From Chrysaora quinquecirrha (taxonomy: Eukaryota; Cnidaria; Scyphozoa; Semaeostomeae; Pelagiidae): a DNA stretch of 64,000 nucleotides. The notes under the pieces are model-generated. The model was not told the origin of the DNA. It made no database searches and was given only the letters and a program-made list of their open reading frames with translations. A program made the position numbers and the translations under genes. The stretch spans positions 1,588,752-1,652,751 of the forward strand of contig JACTAT010000002.1 in NCBI GenBank assembly GCA_014526335.1, given 5' to 3'. Position 1 is the first letter of the stretch. Every line of letters begins with the position of its first letter. Shown one piece after another: positions 49,881 through 60,977 of this stretch.

Positions 49881-52800
49881 ATGTCCAACATAGCTGTGGC
49901 AAGGATCAAAAGAGAATTCAAAGAAGTCATAGGAAGTGAAGAGGTAAGAAAATAAGTTCAAAGAAAGTTACAAATTTGTTTGGATGATGTTGCAGCAAAT
50001 GAAAATAGGTATGGATATGGCCTAAATAAACTAGGCCCAGTCCCCAGAGCAGATCCCTCGTCATCTGCTGAGCCTAATGTTTTTGTTTATCCGCAATTGT
50101 CTTTTTTGCAGGCAAAAAGAAACACAATAAAAGTTGAATTAGTTGATGATACTTATACAAGACTAAGAGGAGAAATTTCTGGTCCCCCTGACACACCTTA
50201 TGAAGGTCTGTTTTCTTTGTATAAAGGTGCAGAAAAAGTTTACAAAATGCACTGATTGCTCTAGACTGGAAAGTTTGCTCTGCAAATTGCATTCACAGCT
50301 CTGAGCATGGTTTTTCATATCACCAGTGCCTAGTTTGCAGAGTATGGCAGCTTTCAAAGAAGTCTCGTGTATGCAAGGGCAACTTTCTATTGTTCAATCT
50401 TATTGTTTGCTTATTGTGCTATTTGAAATCTCAGATGTGCAAGTGGCATACTCTGCAGTCAGGGCCAGGGCAACTGGTATCAATAATGAAATAATAGATT
50501 TGTTGTTCTATACCATATGTCACGAAAAAGCACCCTCCCTCAAATAAGCACCTGCTTTTGATTGAGTTGCCTATCAGGTTGGTCCCTTACACCCCTTGAT
50601 TGATGTATCTGCAAGCTGTTAATAGGTTGGATCATGGGAAACCTTTTGCCAGTTGCTGCAAAACTAAGTTTTCATCAGTACGTTACCTGATTGATTAATT
50701 TTCAAAGAGTTGCTCTTCTTTGGGACAGATTTTAAATCAGCCCCTGGGTACTTAATGGCCAGGCTATTGTTTAATAGATCCCAGGTCAGAAAGCCAGATT
50801 GCCAGCTTAAGGCCGGATTACACTAGCATCTTCAGGTACAAGTTGCTTCACATTTTTTCCGTGATCGCGGACAACGAGAGAATATGACAGTGTAAAACCC
50901 CTTACAAATTGCTCGTAGTTGCTTGAAGGATAAAGAATTCAAGAGGAACAATTTGATCAGCGATCAAATGAAAACTCTGTGATGGTCAATTAAAGCGGAT
51001 TAAAAACCTCGCCAAAGCCTCATCTGCAAGCAACTACGAGCAACTTGTAAGGGGTTTTACACTGTCATATTCTCTCGTTGTCTGCGATCACAGAAAAAAT
51101 GTGAAGCAACTTTTACCTGAAGATGCTAGTGTAATCCAGCCTTTACTGCTGCGGCGTTTAATTGACTGCGTTTTTTCACCATTTCTACCCTTCTGCGCTG
51201 GACTATTTCAAAGATTGTAAATTACGCTAAAACTTTTCAGTGAAACTAGGGCTAACTAAAGCTTTTAAATTGATGGTTACAACTCCTACTTCAACAAAAA
51301 TTACCGCCTGGAGATTTGTTTTTACCAAGATTATTCTGTTCATTTTGAGGGAAAGAAAAAACTCAAAGTTTGAGAGGTGACATTTCAGAATTCGTTCAAA
51401 CACCGTTCCGCGTGTCCTATTGTCAATAATCAAATAGGTCAAAAATGCAGCGCTTATTTGACTACAGCGCTTAATCGAGTTGCGGCGCTTGACTCGTTTA
51501 CAGCGCTTATCAAAATATATTTGTCAGAAATGCGGCGTTTATTTGACTGCGGCAAAGCTGCTAATCGATTCTTAACATAGTTGCCAAAAGAACAACTTTT
51601 TGTGAGCCTGCATGCAGTAAATGAAAACAAAAATTGTTATGGGAGGAAAATTTCTCAAAATGTGTAGTGAACATTCAAAGTTGACTTACCTAGAGAATTT
51701 TAATAGATTAAATGCAATTTTTGTGAAAACGGAGACTTAACAGGGTATCATACGGTTTTCTTTAAAATATCACACGGTTTTACGGTTTTTGCGCCAATTT
51801 TAAGCGGTTTTACGGTTTCCAGACCCCCCAAACACCCCCTCGGGCGAGGGGCATTTCACTCTGCAAAAAGGCGTACGAGATTTCCATTAAAACAAAAGGA
51901 CTTTTAAGGGAATGTCGAGAAAACAATATGACTTCCAGCAAAGGCGTACGAGATTTTCAAGGAGTGAATTGCCCCTCGCCCTCGGGTCCTGACAGAAGAA
52001 CCTTAAATGATAATTTTTATCAGCTTTTCCTCACATAGTCTTCGGTCCCTAGCCTCGGTACACCGTTTGCTGAATGATCATAAATGTGAATCATCTTGCT
52101 TTGCTTACAATCTTAACCGCTGTTGTTTCTTTGTAGTACAAAGAAAATCTTCAAGCATTTAAAATGACTGCCAGGCATTGGGCTAATGTCTACGGCGGAG
52201 GTGAGTGCTAGGGTTCGTTTGTTTCCTTTATGTGCTGTATTTATTGATCTGCACATTTCCCAATTTGATTGAGTTGATAATTAATTGATGGGCGGATTAA
52301 TTCATTGATTCTTATTTCAGTTCAAAGTAGAGACACGAACTGTGAGGAAAAAATAAAACAGCTGGTAGATATGGGATTCGATGTGGTAAGCTTTGATGTT
52401 TGATTCGATTTCATTTCACCGCATTTCTCAGAGATTAGCAGCTAGGCTAAAATAACAACACGGTCTGAGGAGTAGAAAGTTGGAGGAGAAATGGTATATT
52501 TAGCGCCAGTTGCTAGGATCTCAGTATTAGGTTAACCAACTAAGATCTCAACCCTGGCTGTGACGCTACTGTAGCTGGGGCTCAAACCCCTTCCTCACTG
52601 AGCTTTAGGACGCTACAGCACATTCAAAATGTTCGGCGGAGGGAACAACTACTCCGCATCCGCACTTCCAAGCAATAACCCACCCTAAAACATGATTCAG
52701 CCTGGACAATATGAATACAAAAAGAAACCAAAAACGGTTTTGATATGGTTCGTTCTCTAACTTGGTCTGTTCAACTGATACTATCGGCCATCATGTCGTA

Positions 52801-53009
52801 CTCTGTGCTGGCTGGTGTCCAAAAAATAGTACCAAGCCACCCTGGGGGTACAACCATTGAGGCCTGACATGACAGGGGGTCCAGCCAGGGCTAAAGAGGG
52901 CCAAAGCTTAAATCATCCATTTTTTCTTCTCCAGGAACAAAGTCGTACGGCGCTTTCGATGCATTCTTGGAATTTAGAACGAGCAGTTGAAACTTTATTC
53001 AGCGCTTAG
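49881..53009 (+). CDS. UBE2K: UBE2K (E2-25K) gene lacking catalytic-core exons
   Basis: Class II ubiquitin-conjugating enzyme: UBC fold plus C-terminal UBA domain. Exons found: 49881-49943 (MSNIAVARIKREFKEVIGSE), 50112-50205 (VELVDDTYTRLRGEISGPP...TPYE), 52137-52200 (YKENLQAFKMTARHWANVYG), 52321-52385 and 52935-53009 (UBA, IKQLVDMGFDV...RTALSMHSW, stop TAG). Between TPYEG and YKEN about 80 residues of the family are absent, including the HPN motif and the active-site Cys. The 1.9 kb between those exons (50206-52136) is filled by three repeat blocks and shows no matching exon. Direct splicing of the flanking exons would also break frame (phase 1 into phase 0). Either sequence was lost in assembly, or transposition has removed the core and left a dead gene. 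Confidence 0.8.
50336..50457. mobile_element. Short MITE, TGCAGAGT family, copy 2
   Basis: Inverted ends TGCAGAGTATGGC and GGCATACTCTGCA, 122 bp, matching the nested element at 18494-18616 in ends and length. In the gap of the UBE2K gene. Confidence 0.7.
50807..51145. mobile_element. PIF/Harbinger-type foldback MITE, TTA duplication
   Basis: Ends AGGCCGGATTACACTAGCAT and its near-complement, arms about 120 bp, flanked by TTA on both sides (50807-50809 and 51143-51145). The 3-bp TWA duplication is typical of PIF/Harbinger. 333 bp, no coding capacity. In the gap of the UBE2K gene. Confidence 0.8.
51150..51560. repeat. GCGGCGTTTATTTGACT repeat cluster
   Basis: Degenerate units like GCGGCGTTTAATTGACTGCG recur at about 51151, 51446, 51480, 51500 and 51530, partly as CAGCGCTTA. 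Scattered tandem copies, origin unknown. In the gap of the UBE2K gene. Confidence 0.55.
51735..51985. repeat. Dispersed CGTACGAGATTT repeat, copy 3, with CGGTTTTACGG tract
   Basis: Starts with CGGTTTTACGGTTTT runs like those at 180-310. From 51841 an inverted pair GGGCGAGGGGCATTTCACTC / GAGTGAATTGCCCCTCGCCC encloses two direct GCGTACGAGATTT motifs. Same family as 1-125 and 36845-36976. Confidence 0.65.
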
Positions 53010-54194
53010 AAATATCGATGATTTGATACGCAAAGCATCATGGGATGTAGAGAGACTAAACAACGGTAGGCGCATGTGCTATGACATGAAACTTTTTTAA
53101 ACCAATAAACTATTCTTATTTTTGTCATTTCGTTTGTGCTGTAAACATTCAATTTAATTTTTGTAAAAATTGGTTATTATCGTGAATGAATTGTAGGTGC
53201 CCTTTCATTTCAGTTCATTTGCTTTTTTATATCTTCATCTCAATCTAATAGAAAAGTCGGTAATGAAAGAAGCATTGGAAACATTCCTTCATTTCTTAAC
53301 ATGGTAGATTTAGCAGATTCAGGTCTCCTGTTTGATTGGTCCTTAATTTCTAAAAATAGACTTTGCAGGTTTCTCATAGACTTATTTCAATCGCAGTCAA
53401 TCTTTGGAACGACCAACCTCAATCCACTCATACTTCTCTGGGCAAACAGCTTTTTGGTTGTTGTTGTTATGGGTGTTGTTGTTGTTGGCGATAAGACGGA
53501 CTCGTGTAATAAATCTATCTATCCACCTACTACTCAAATGGGTAGTATGTCTCTGCTATCGCTATCCATTGTGAATTCGAAACTACTTTGAACCTACTAT
53601 ATATCTCTTTCCATTCTTAATGTGAAGTTAGTTACATCAATGGCGTTAAAATATAAAGGATATTTCAAACTAACTACTAAACTCAAACTTAGTATGGACA
53701 AATCAAATTGAAAGATTTAGCTAATTGATACAAACCGTTTAGTTATTGTAAAGACACCAAAAAGGGAAGAAGATCAAAGGAGTACTGATAATTACGTGCT
53801 TTGATTTTATAACAACCAACATCATGAATGTAATGCTTGCAAAGCAATAGCTGCATCCTTGTCATCCCAAATATACTTGAAGAAATCGAAGTTTTTGATT
53901 CTAGTCTACCATGCTCTGAATTGAAGTCTAGAGTTCCCTACGATAATCCCCTTAATCTAAATATTTTGACCCTATAGCACCTCTACAGATAGCGAAATAC
54001 AGTCATAAGATCATCGTTGATTTTGCATCCTTTAAGTTTCCATTTTAAACCATCAAAATCCGTCCTTTCCAATGCGTTTCGTTGATCATTATGAGATAGT
54101 TTCACGTCGTCAGTATTGCTTTGTTTTTCCATATTCCAACAGATCATTCTTTCTAAAAATGCACCAATTCCTTTAAAACATTTAAAATTGATAC
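53010..54194. other. UBE2K 3' UTR and spacer
   Basis: A candidate AATAAA at 53104-53109 probably ends the UBE2K transcript. A 96-codon frame at 53301 is low-complexity and not convincing. Nothing else seen. Confidence 0.45.
53104..53109 (+). terminator. UBE2K: Candidate poly(A) signal of UBE2K
   Basis: AATAAA 95 bases after the stop codon, followed by T-rich sequence; position typical for a short 3' UTR. Confidence 0.45.
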
Positions 54195-54551
54195 TTAGTT
54201 CTTTTTTTCTTCATTATGTACATCTTCATCATTCGATATCATATCAATCAGTTCCTTGAGGCATTTCTTTGCATCTGGTTGAACATAGATAACATTCGTT
54301 AGAGTATCAGTCATTTCTTGTACTGTCAGAAACCCATCACGATCTTTATCTGCTTTATTGAATGATTGTTTATACAACTGTTGTCTTCTTGAGCATACTA
54401 CACAATAATCAGTTAGATATTTCAAAACATTTATCCTTTCCAACACATGAACGTCCATTGGTAATTCAAAACGACAACTTTCTTTTGATAGAGCTAAAGG
54501 CCCTTGCAGCCATGGTTTGGCCATGTTGTTCATAGAATGATTAAGATCCAT
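54195..54551 (-). CDS. Small EF-hand protein, function unknown
   Basis: A 118-residue frame with an in-frame stop just upstream of its ATG, so it can be complete as one exon. It holds one textbook EF-hand loop DKDRDGFLTVQE (about residues 73-84), with Asp at positions 1, 3 and 5, Gly 6 and Glu 12 of the loop, between helices QQLYKQSFNKA and MTDTLTNVIY. The C terminus is acidic/basic (NDEDVHNEEKKN). It could alternatively be the last exon of a larger calcium-binding gene. No neighbour explains its role. Confidence 0.55.
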   Translation of the reverse strand: MDLNHSMNNMAKPWLQGPLALSKESCRFELPMDVHVLERINVLKYLTDYCVVCSRRQQLYKQSFNKADKDRDGFLTVQEMTDTLTNVIYVQPDAKKCLKELIDMISNDEDVHNEEKKN

Positions 54552-56145
54552 CGATATATTTAATTATTTTCCAATTCCAAATAAGATTCAAAATCAATAG
54601 AAACGATCAAATATCTAGGCCAAATTTTCTTTTTACCTCCACTCATATTACAATGTTCCAATTACACTGTTTCCAACCTTTTCAGTTATATTTTTCTTGA
54701 AATTCTATATTGCCTTGAAAACACTCAATTGGAAATGCAGTGTAAATATTAGCTGTATGCAAATAAACTGCTTTGAATAATTTTAGCGAAAGTCAAATAA
54801 CCGCAAGAATATTATTTCGCAGTTGTCAAAGGAACGACCTGCTTTGGGCCAGCTTTTGCGTTAATTGTTCAGCACGTTACGTGGAATTGGAGATTGTAAA
54901 ATTTAAATTTTAAAAAGAATAGTGTTGAATAACGTGTAAATTAATTAAATTTTAATTAGACTTTTGAAGTTTTGAAAATTCACCCATTTCATGAAATGAA
55001 ACATTGTTTGAAAGATCCAAGTTGACCCAGCATTTACATATACAGCAAACAGCATAGTTCGGAAGTTAGAGGGGTGGGGTGACCAAACGATCTAACAATA
55101 TTGAGTGAAGTTTTACCACTGGAAAATGTCCTTTATTTATCAGTTTTCTGCATGGACTGGTCCAGTGATTGTCTCCTCTCAAGTTTTATGCCTGACACGA
55201 CACAGAAGTCAAGTACTTAGAAGATTCCCCTGCAGTAATCATCATTACCGCCACCAGGGCACCACCATGATCCATATCATCTCCACCAGCATCATACAGT
55301 AATGGTCCTCATCACCTTTACCTTGCCTTCTAATTATCAAAGACCAGATACTAGATACCAGACCAGATTCTAGCAAATACGAGAAAAAGAGTCATACTTT
55401 AAGAACTGTTCATGCTTCTATGAAAAACATAAATATTGAACATCAAATCGCGTCAAATTATAAACGGTTAGCTTCTTATTTTACAGACATTTTACATATA
55501 TCTAGCACCTTTTAATCTTTATTTAATACAGTAGTGCCTTAAATCATGTTATGTTCTTGTTTTCCTTTCGCTCCATTATTCTATCAACCAAATGAAAACA
55601 AAGGCAAAAAAAGTCATACTGCCTAGAATAATACATCTTCCCTTACGAATAGGTCAATTTTATAAATCGAAGTTCTCATTAAAGGCCCATTTCCACTTCT
55701 TTCGCATTCGCTGTTCGCTAGCCATCAAAAAATGGCGAACGCGAAGCGATTTTGATTTCTGCTGCAAGTCAAGCTAAAGCTTTCGCAAAAGTTTAACTTT
55801 TTTTATCGCCTTAAATTAACTACGAAGGCTGTATTCTGTTCTCAAGCAAGCGGCGAACTGCAAATTCGCTAGCGAACAGCGAATGCGAACGAAGTGGAAA
55901 TGGGCCTTAAAAGCGCTCTTCATCTGAATAAAAATAGTGAGCCTGGATCTTATAAGTTGCGTAGCATCGGCAAGTCGTCGGATGCAGATTCTCCCTTGCT
56001 AAGTAACCTTCTGTTTCCCTGCTGTTAGGTGAAGAACGACTCCAGAAAGCATAATCATCATCAAATTCATCTCCTTACAATTACAGGCATCAAAGATCTT
56101 GCTGGCCGATGCTTTGCGACAGCCAAGCTCAAAACGTAGTGATAA
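54552..56145. other. Spacer with one Harbinger-type MITE
   Basis: Intergenic, AT-rich. The only clear feature is the MITE at 55680-55910. The 3' UTR of the TMPPE-like gene lies at its right side. Confidence 0.5.
55680..55910. mobile_element. PIF/Harbinger-type MITE with TAA duplication
   Basis: About 40-bp inverted ends beginning AGGCCCATTTCCACTTC, flanked by TAA on each side (55680-55682, 55908-55910). 225 bp. The GGCCC ends and TWA target duplication fit PIF/Harbinger. Confidence 0.85.
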
Positions 56146-58123
56146 TTAAGAAGAAATAAGAGTAATATGGGGAATTTCACCCTCTGCGATGAAACGTAAT
56201 GGTGCAGCCCAATAAAACACCCCAGTTGATACATAAACATAAGAACGATCTCCACAACGATTTAATCCATAAAAATACGATTCACTTAAATAATGATACA
56301 ATCCACTTAACGGAAATTGACCACCATGAGTATGACCACTTAAAGCCAGTTGAATATTACCATATTTGGTAATAGCTTTCTTAGAAACGGAAGGACGATG
56401 TGATAACAACACTGTTGATATTCCAGGATTTCTGTTGTTCAATGCAGCCTCGTAATCAGGTCCATGGTGTTCTCCTCTGTAAAAAGACAAGGTTGCGTAA
56501 TATAGGGTTTTAGGGTGAGTTCAAAATATTTCGCTATCAGAAGCTCGCAGACTTCACATGCGGAAATAATGAACGACAACCTAAAGATATGCGAATCCTG
56601 AAAGTCCGAGAACCTTCCCAAAATCTGCGAAACCTTCAAACTTCCTATGCAGACAGTTGCAAACCCAACAAAATTGACTAGTTTTTAAAAGAGAGATGCA
56701 TTAGTTGGGCATTTTATCGTAAAAAATAGAAGATAATGAAAGGAATAATCAGAGTTTGAATTGCGCTTCTCACCTAAAGAACTTCCCTTCGGTGTCGTCG
56801 ATTCCAGCAAGATAAAAATACTCCTTGTTTTTGTTGATGATTTTCGTTCTAGAGTTATGCAGCACATTCAGACCTTGTGATTTCCAAACATCAATCCATT
56901 TGTCAATGTCAGCAGTGTAGTAATCATGATTGCCTAGAAAATATGATCAATCATCATGGTAAATCATGTAACGATGATGATGATAATGATGATGATGATG
57001 ATTATGATGATGAGGAGGATGATGATGATGATCACAATGATGATAATGATCGCATTGATGATCGAGAAATGATGCTGATGATGACAAAGATGATGCTGAC
57101 AATGATGATGATCATGATGATGATTATAATGGTGATGATGATGATGATGATCACAAGGATGATAATAAGGGGATGATAATAATCATGATCATCATGACCG
57201 AGATGGTGATAATATTGATCATAATGATGCAATGATAATCATGATTACGATGATTTGATCATGATGATCATAGTGATTATGACAATGACAATGAAATCAA
57301 CAATCACCTGTTGTAACAAAAACTCCATATTTTGCTTTGAGGTTCTTCAGAGGTGTCATTGCTTCTCCTATTCTATTAACTTTTCCTTCCACTGTATCCC
57401 CAGTTATTGCAACAATATCAGGTTTTAGGAAATTTGAAATTGCAACTATTTCCTCAGAGCTGTTTTTCCATTTAAAACACCAACATGCAAATCTGATAAC
57501 TGGACAATTGAAGTATTATTAAAAGCCAATGGCAAATTCTTTATGGGAACTTTGATGTATCTAATTGGTGGCAGCTTGCTGGCATGTTTATAAGCTGCAA
57601 TGAAACAAACAAATGACAATGTCAACACAGAAACGACGTAAATAAGCTCCTCCGTTTTGCTTTTCTGTATTTTCCATAAAGAATCTGCAGCAACTGCTCG
57701 TTTCTTCAACTTGAATACAAAATAACCAAGTAGGAAGCAGGTTTCCAATATTAAAACAGCAGCTATTAAATACATAACAAAACCAAATGCGTAACCAACA
57801 ACAAGAGACAATAGAGATGGCTCATTTCCTGCCAAATAATAATGCAACAGCATACAACTTTGACTCAACACAATAACAGGACAAAGGAACAATCGCAAAG
57901 CAATTCCAATGTACGAGTGCCTTGGCCATCTTACCACAAGATTGTTGTATACAAGCTTTGTTACCAAGATGAATACTGCCTCTGCAAGAATCAGGTATTG
58001 CGCAAGTAGCAATCTGTATCTTGTGCTTGCTGCAAGAGGAAGTAATTTTGATGTTAGCAGAATAAATAAGAAATTTATGGCAATGAAAATGCCGGGTAAA
58101 TTCATCATCCTTTTGCTTTCCAT
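56146..58123 (-). CDS. TMPPE: TMPPE-like membrane metallophosphoesterase
   Basis: Integral membrane protein with a calcineurin-like phosphoesterase domain; physiological substrate unknown. Exons 57308-58123, 56774-56933, 56146-56476. The first ~190 residues contain about five hydrophobic segments (for example FIAINFLFILLTSKLLPLA and VLTLSFVCFIAAY). The catalytic domain shows the metal-binding motifs in order: LSDLHVG, ITGD, GNHDYY, LLSHRP and SGHTHGGQ. A one-base frame break at TTTTT 57463-57467 (minus strand A run) separates LSDLHVG from ITGD; one extra A restores a continuous frame, so an assembly indel is likely. Intron 1 (56934-57307) is an ATG microsatellite. Head-to-head with DDX31. Confidence 0.88.
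56965..57290. repeat. ATG/GAT microsatellite
   Basis: Imperfect GATGAT array in the TMPPE intron; source of spurious Asp- and Met-rich open frames. Confidence 0.85.
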
Positions 58124-58529
58124 GGATATAAAATAGTGCTACTTTCGTTCTTGAATGCAACCTGCACTGCAGACGCTTGAATGCAACCTGCACTGTAGAC
58201 CCTAGTGTTGTTCAATGTTCAACTTTCTTCGAATTCTTGCACTTTGTACTTTGTCGTTTATTTTGGAAGGCCATGACCTGTCAACACATGGGCCCCTTTG
58301 CTGTTTGTCTTTGTCTAAAGTAGTTCTCCCGCCCACTTTTACTGGAAAAAGAAATTGAAAGACTTAAACGCATGCGCTCTCTTCACTTCACTCCGGGCCT
58401 TTCTTTGGAGTTGAGAGAAGGTCCTCGTGGTATCTGATCTGATGTCGAAAGTTCTGTCTGATTTCTTTAGAATTTGAGGTAAGGTGATGATCAGAGTAGA
58501 GGATTTCGTCTGAGGGTTAATTTCTGACA
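58124..58529. promoter_or_regulatory. Bidirectional promoter TMPPE/DDX31
   Basis: 406 bases between divergent start codons. Contains a 24-base tandem duplication (CTTGAATGCAACCTGCACTG repeated near 58149 and 58175). Confidence 0.5.
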
Positions 58530-60554
58530 ATGGCTGGAGACGATAATGATGATGATGGTCTCATGCTGAATTTAAGTGTAGGAGGTGATCCAATTTCTCA
58601 AGGGGCAAAGAAAAGCAAGAAGAAGAAAGATTCCAAAAAGCAATCAAAACAAAATAAAATCATCAAACATGATAAAAGAACTCTCCATGAAAGAGCACAG
58701 CATGGTAAAAATGAAGGCAAAATTGCCCATAAAAATGAAGAAAAGCCTGAAATCATAGGTAAGGAGTCTCATATCTCAACTAAACCATTTGAAATTGTCT
58801 CATCACTGTTTACAAAAAACCCAGAAATTCCTGAAGTGCAAACAGCAAAGATAGACGAGAATAAATCAGTTGAATTATTTGCTGCAAACAAAGAAGAAAC
58901 AACAGATATTGATGATAAACTTATAAAAACATTGAAAGATCGATTTGGTTTTGAACAATTTACCAAAGTACAAAAACTGTCTATACCTGTAATACTGTCT
59001 TGCAAAGATGTTCTTATTAAATCACCAACTGGCTCCGGTAAAACATTGGCTTATGCTCTGCCTGTTTTACATAAACTACAACAAATTGTTCCAAAGATAA
59101 ATAGAATTGACGGGCCATATGCACTTGTTTTGTTACCTACAAGAGAGCTTGCTCTTCAAAGTTATGAGGTGTTTGAATCATTATGCAGGACATTTGTTTG
59201 GATTGTGCCTGGGTTGATTGTTGGAGGAGAGAAAAGAAAAGCAGAGAAATCAAGAATAAGAAAAGGAATCAATATCATCATTGCTACCCCAGGACGTTTA
59301 TTAGATCATCTGAAAACAACAAAAAGCCTCACATTAGATAGAGTATCGTTTGTCATTTTTGATGAGGCTGATAGATTGCTTGATTTAGGTTTTGAGCAAA
59401 CAATTGTTAGTATTCTTACAATTTTGAAAGAGCAGAGTACCAAACAACACCAAACAGCTCTTTTATCAGCAACTTTGAATGCTAAAGTCAGCAATCTTGC
59501 AAGCATAAGTCTAAAAGAGCCGAAATTTATTGATGTAACAAAAATTGAAACAGAAAGTGAAAATGAAATCGTAAATCATGAAACTGAAGAGGTCAAAGAA
59601 TATGTCACACCAGATTCCTTGAAGCAGTTTTTTGTTACAGTGCCAGCTAAACTACGACTTGTCACACTTCTTGCCTTTCTATTCAAGCACTCCATGAAAA
59701 GTTCTCAAGGAAAAGTCATTGTCTTTTTCTCAAGCAAAAGTTCAACAGAACTGCATTTTAGCATTTTGCAGAATGAAAACATAAAGAAAGATGATACCCT
59801 GAGCTCGGCATCTATCGATTACATGGTGATATGCAACAGCAGATGAGAAATGAGGTTTTTACACAATTTAAGAAATGCAAGCAAGGTATTTTGTTATGCA
59901 CTGATGTGGCAGCACGTGGACTTGATCTTCCTCAAGTGAACTGGATCATTCAATACTCTTGTCCATCTCAAATCGATGATTATGTTCATAGAGTTGGAAG
60001 AACAGCAAGAATTGGTGCAAAGGGTAAAGCAATTCTGTTTCTGCTGCCATCAGAAGTCAAATATATTGAAAAGCTACAAGAGAAGAATATCGGAATTGAA
60101 GAAGTGAAATTATTTGATATTCTAACGTATCTATTACCTGCGAATGCAAAGAAAACAAATCAGAGCTTAATACAGGATGCAGCCACTGAGCTACAAAATA
60201 AACTTGAGCAGATGTTTATTGAGTCAAATGACCTAAAAGCTCTTGCAGAACAAGCATTCAAATCCTTCATTCAAGGCTTATGCCACTTATCCGTCAAATC
60301 TTAAAGATATTTTTCATATCAAGAAATTGCATTTAGGGCATATTGCAAAGTCATTTGCACTGAGGGCTGCACCACAACAAATGGAGAAGAAGATGGGTAT
60401 TAGGAGTGAAAAAGATTTGAAGGAAAAAAGGAAGGAAAAAATGGAAATGAAGAGGAAAAGAAAGCATGTTGACATGAGTGAATCAGGTGCAGGTTTAGTG
60501 CTGCAAGGACCACAACCTGGTGGAAAGAAGAAGAAATTTAAAGGGAAAAAGTAG
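58530..60554 (+). CDS. DDX31: DDX31/Dbp7-type DEAD-box RNA helicase
   Basis: Nucleolar ATP-dependent RNA helicase of large-subunit ribosome assembly. Intronless here. Motifs in order: Q ([10 protein letters not shown]), I SPTGSGKT, Ia LPTREL, Ib [47 protein letters not shown]. The C-terminal [15 protein letters not shown] and [13 protein letters not shown] blocks single out DDX31/Dbp7 among DEAD-box proteins. A Lys-rich N terminus and KKKKFKGKK tail fit nucleolar targeting. Two frame breaks: near CCC 59797-59799 (one base missing, before the [10 protein letters not shown] segment) and near 60270-60275 (one base too many). Conserved motifs on both sides argue for assembly errors rather than a pseudogene. 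Confidence 0.92.
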
Positions 60555-60977
60555 ATTATTAAAAATGAATTGTCTGTTGGCAAGTTTGTAGCTACATGCT
60601 AATGAATTTCATTTTCTAACATTGTTTTTTTTTGGGATATTCACTTCCAATTTGACTCATATTTCAATTTTTAAGTGAGATACGAATCAATCATCTACCA
60701 ATTTCTAAAAGCAAAATTCTGCCAGTCTATTTACACACATCTGGTGGAAATGTTTCTGTTGACAGAAAATGATTCGTTTGGTCCAAAACAGGGTCTCAGG
60801 GTCCACAGTGACCTTTCTGGCGAAGCCCTTGACACACCCACAAGAAATGAGAACGAGGTTTGTTTTCAAAAGAATTTTTGATACACGTGGCAACGGGCCT
60901 AGGCGTTGTCTTCTGCATTTGATCGCCATTTCCAACACAAGGCTGTCTGTCCTCTTCAAGTGTCTTCCTGACCAACA

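Noticed and set aside
53301..53591. 96-codon frame with Val-rich stretch after UBE2K
   Set aside because: Low complexity (GTT runs) and no similarity seen.
56877..57176. Asp/Met-rich open frame in the TMPPE intron
   Set aside because: Translation of an ATG microsatellite; lies within an intron supported by clean splice sites and the split GNHD motif.
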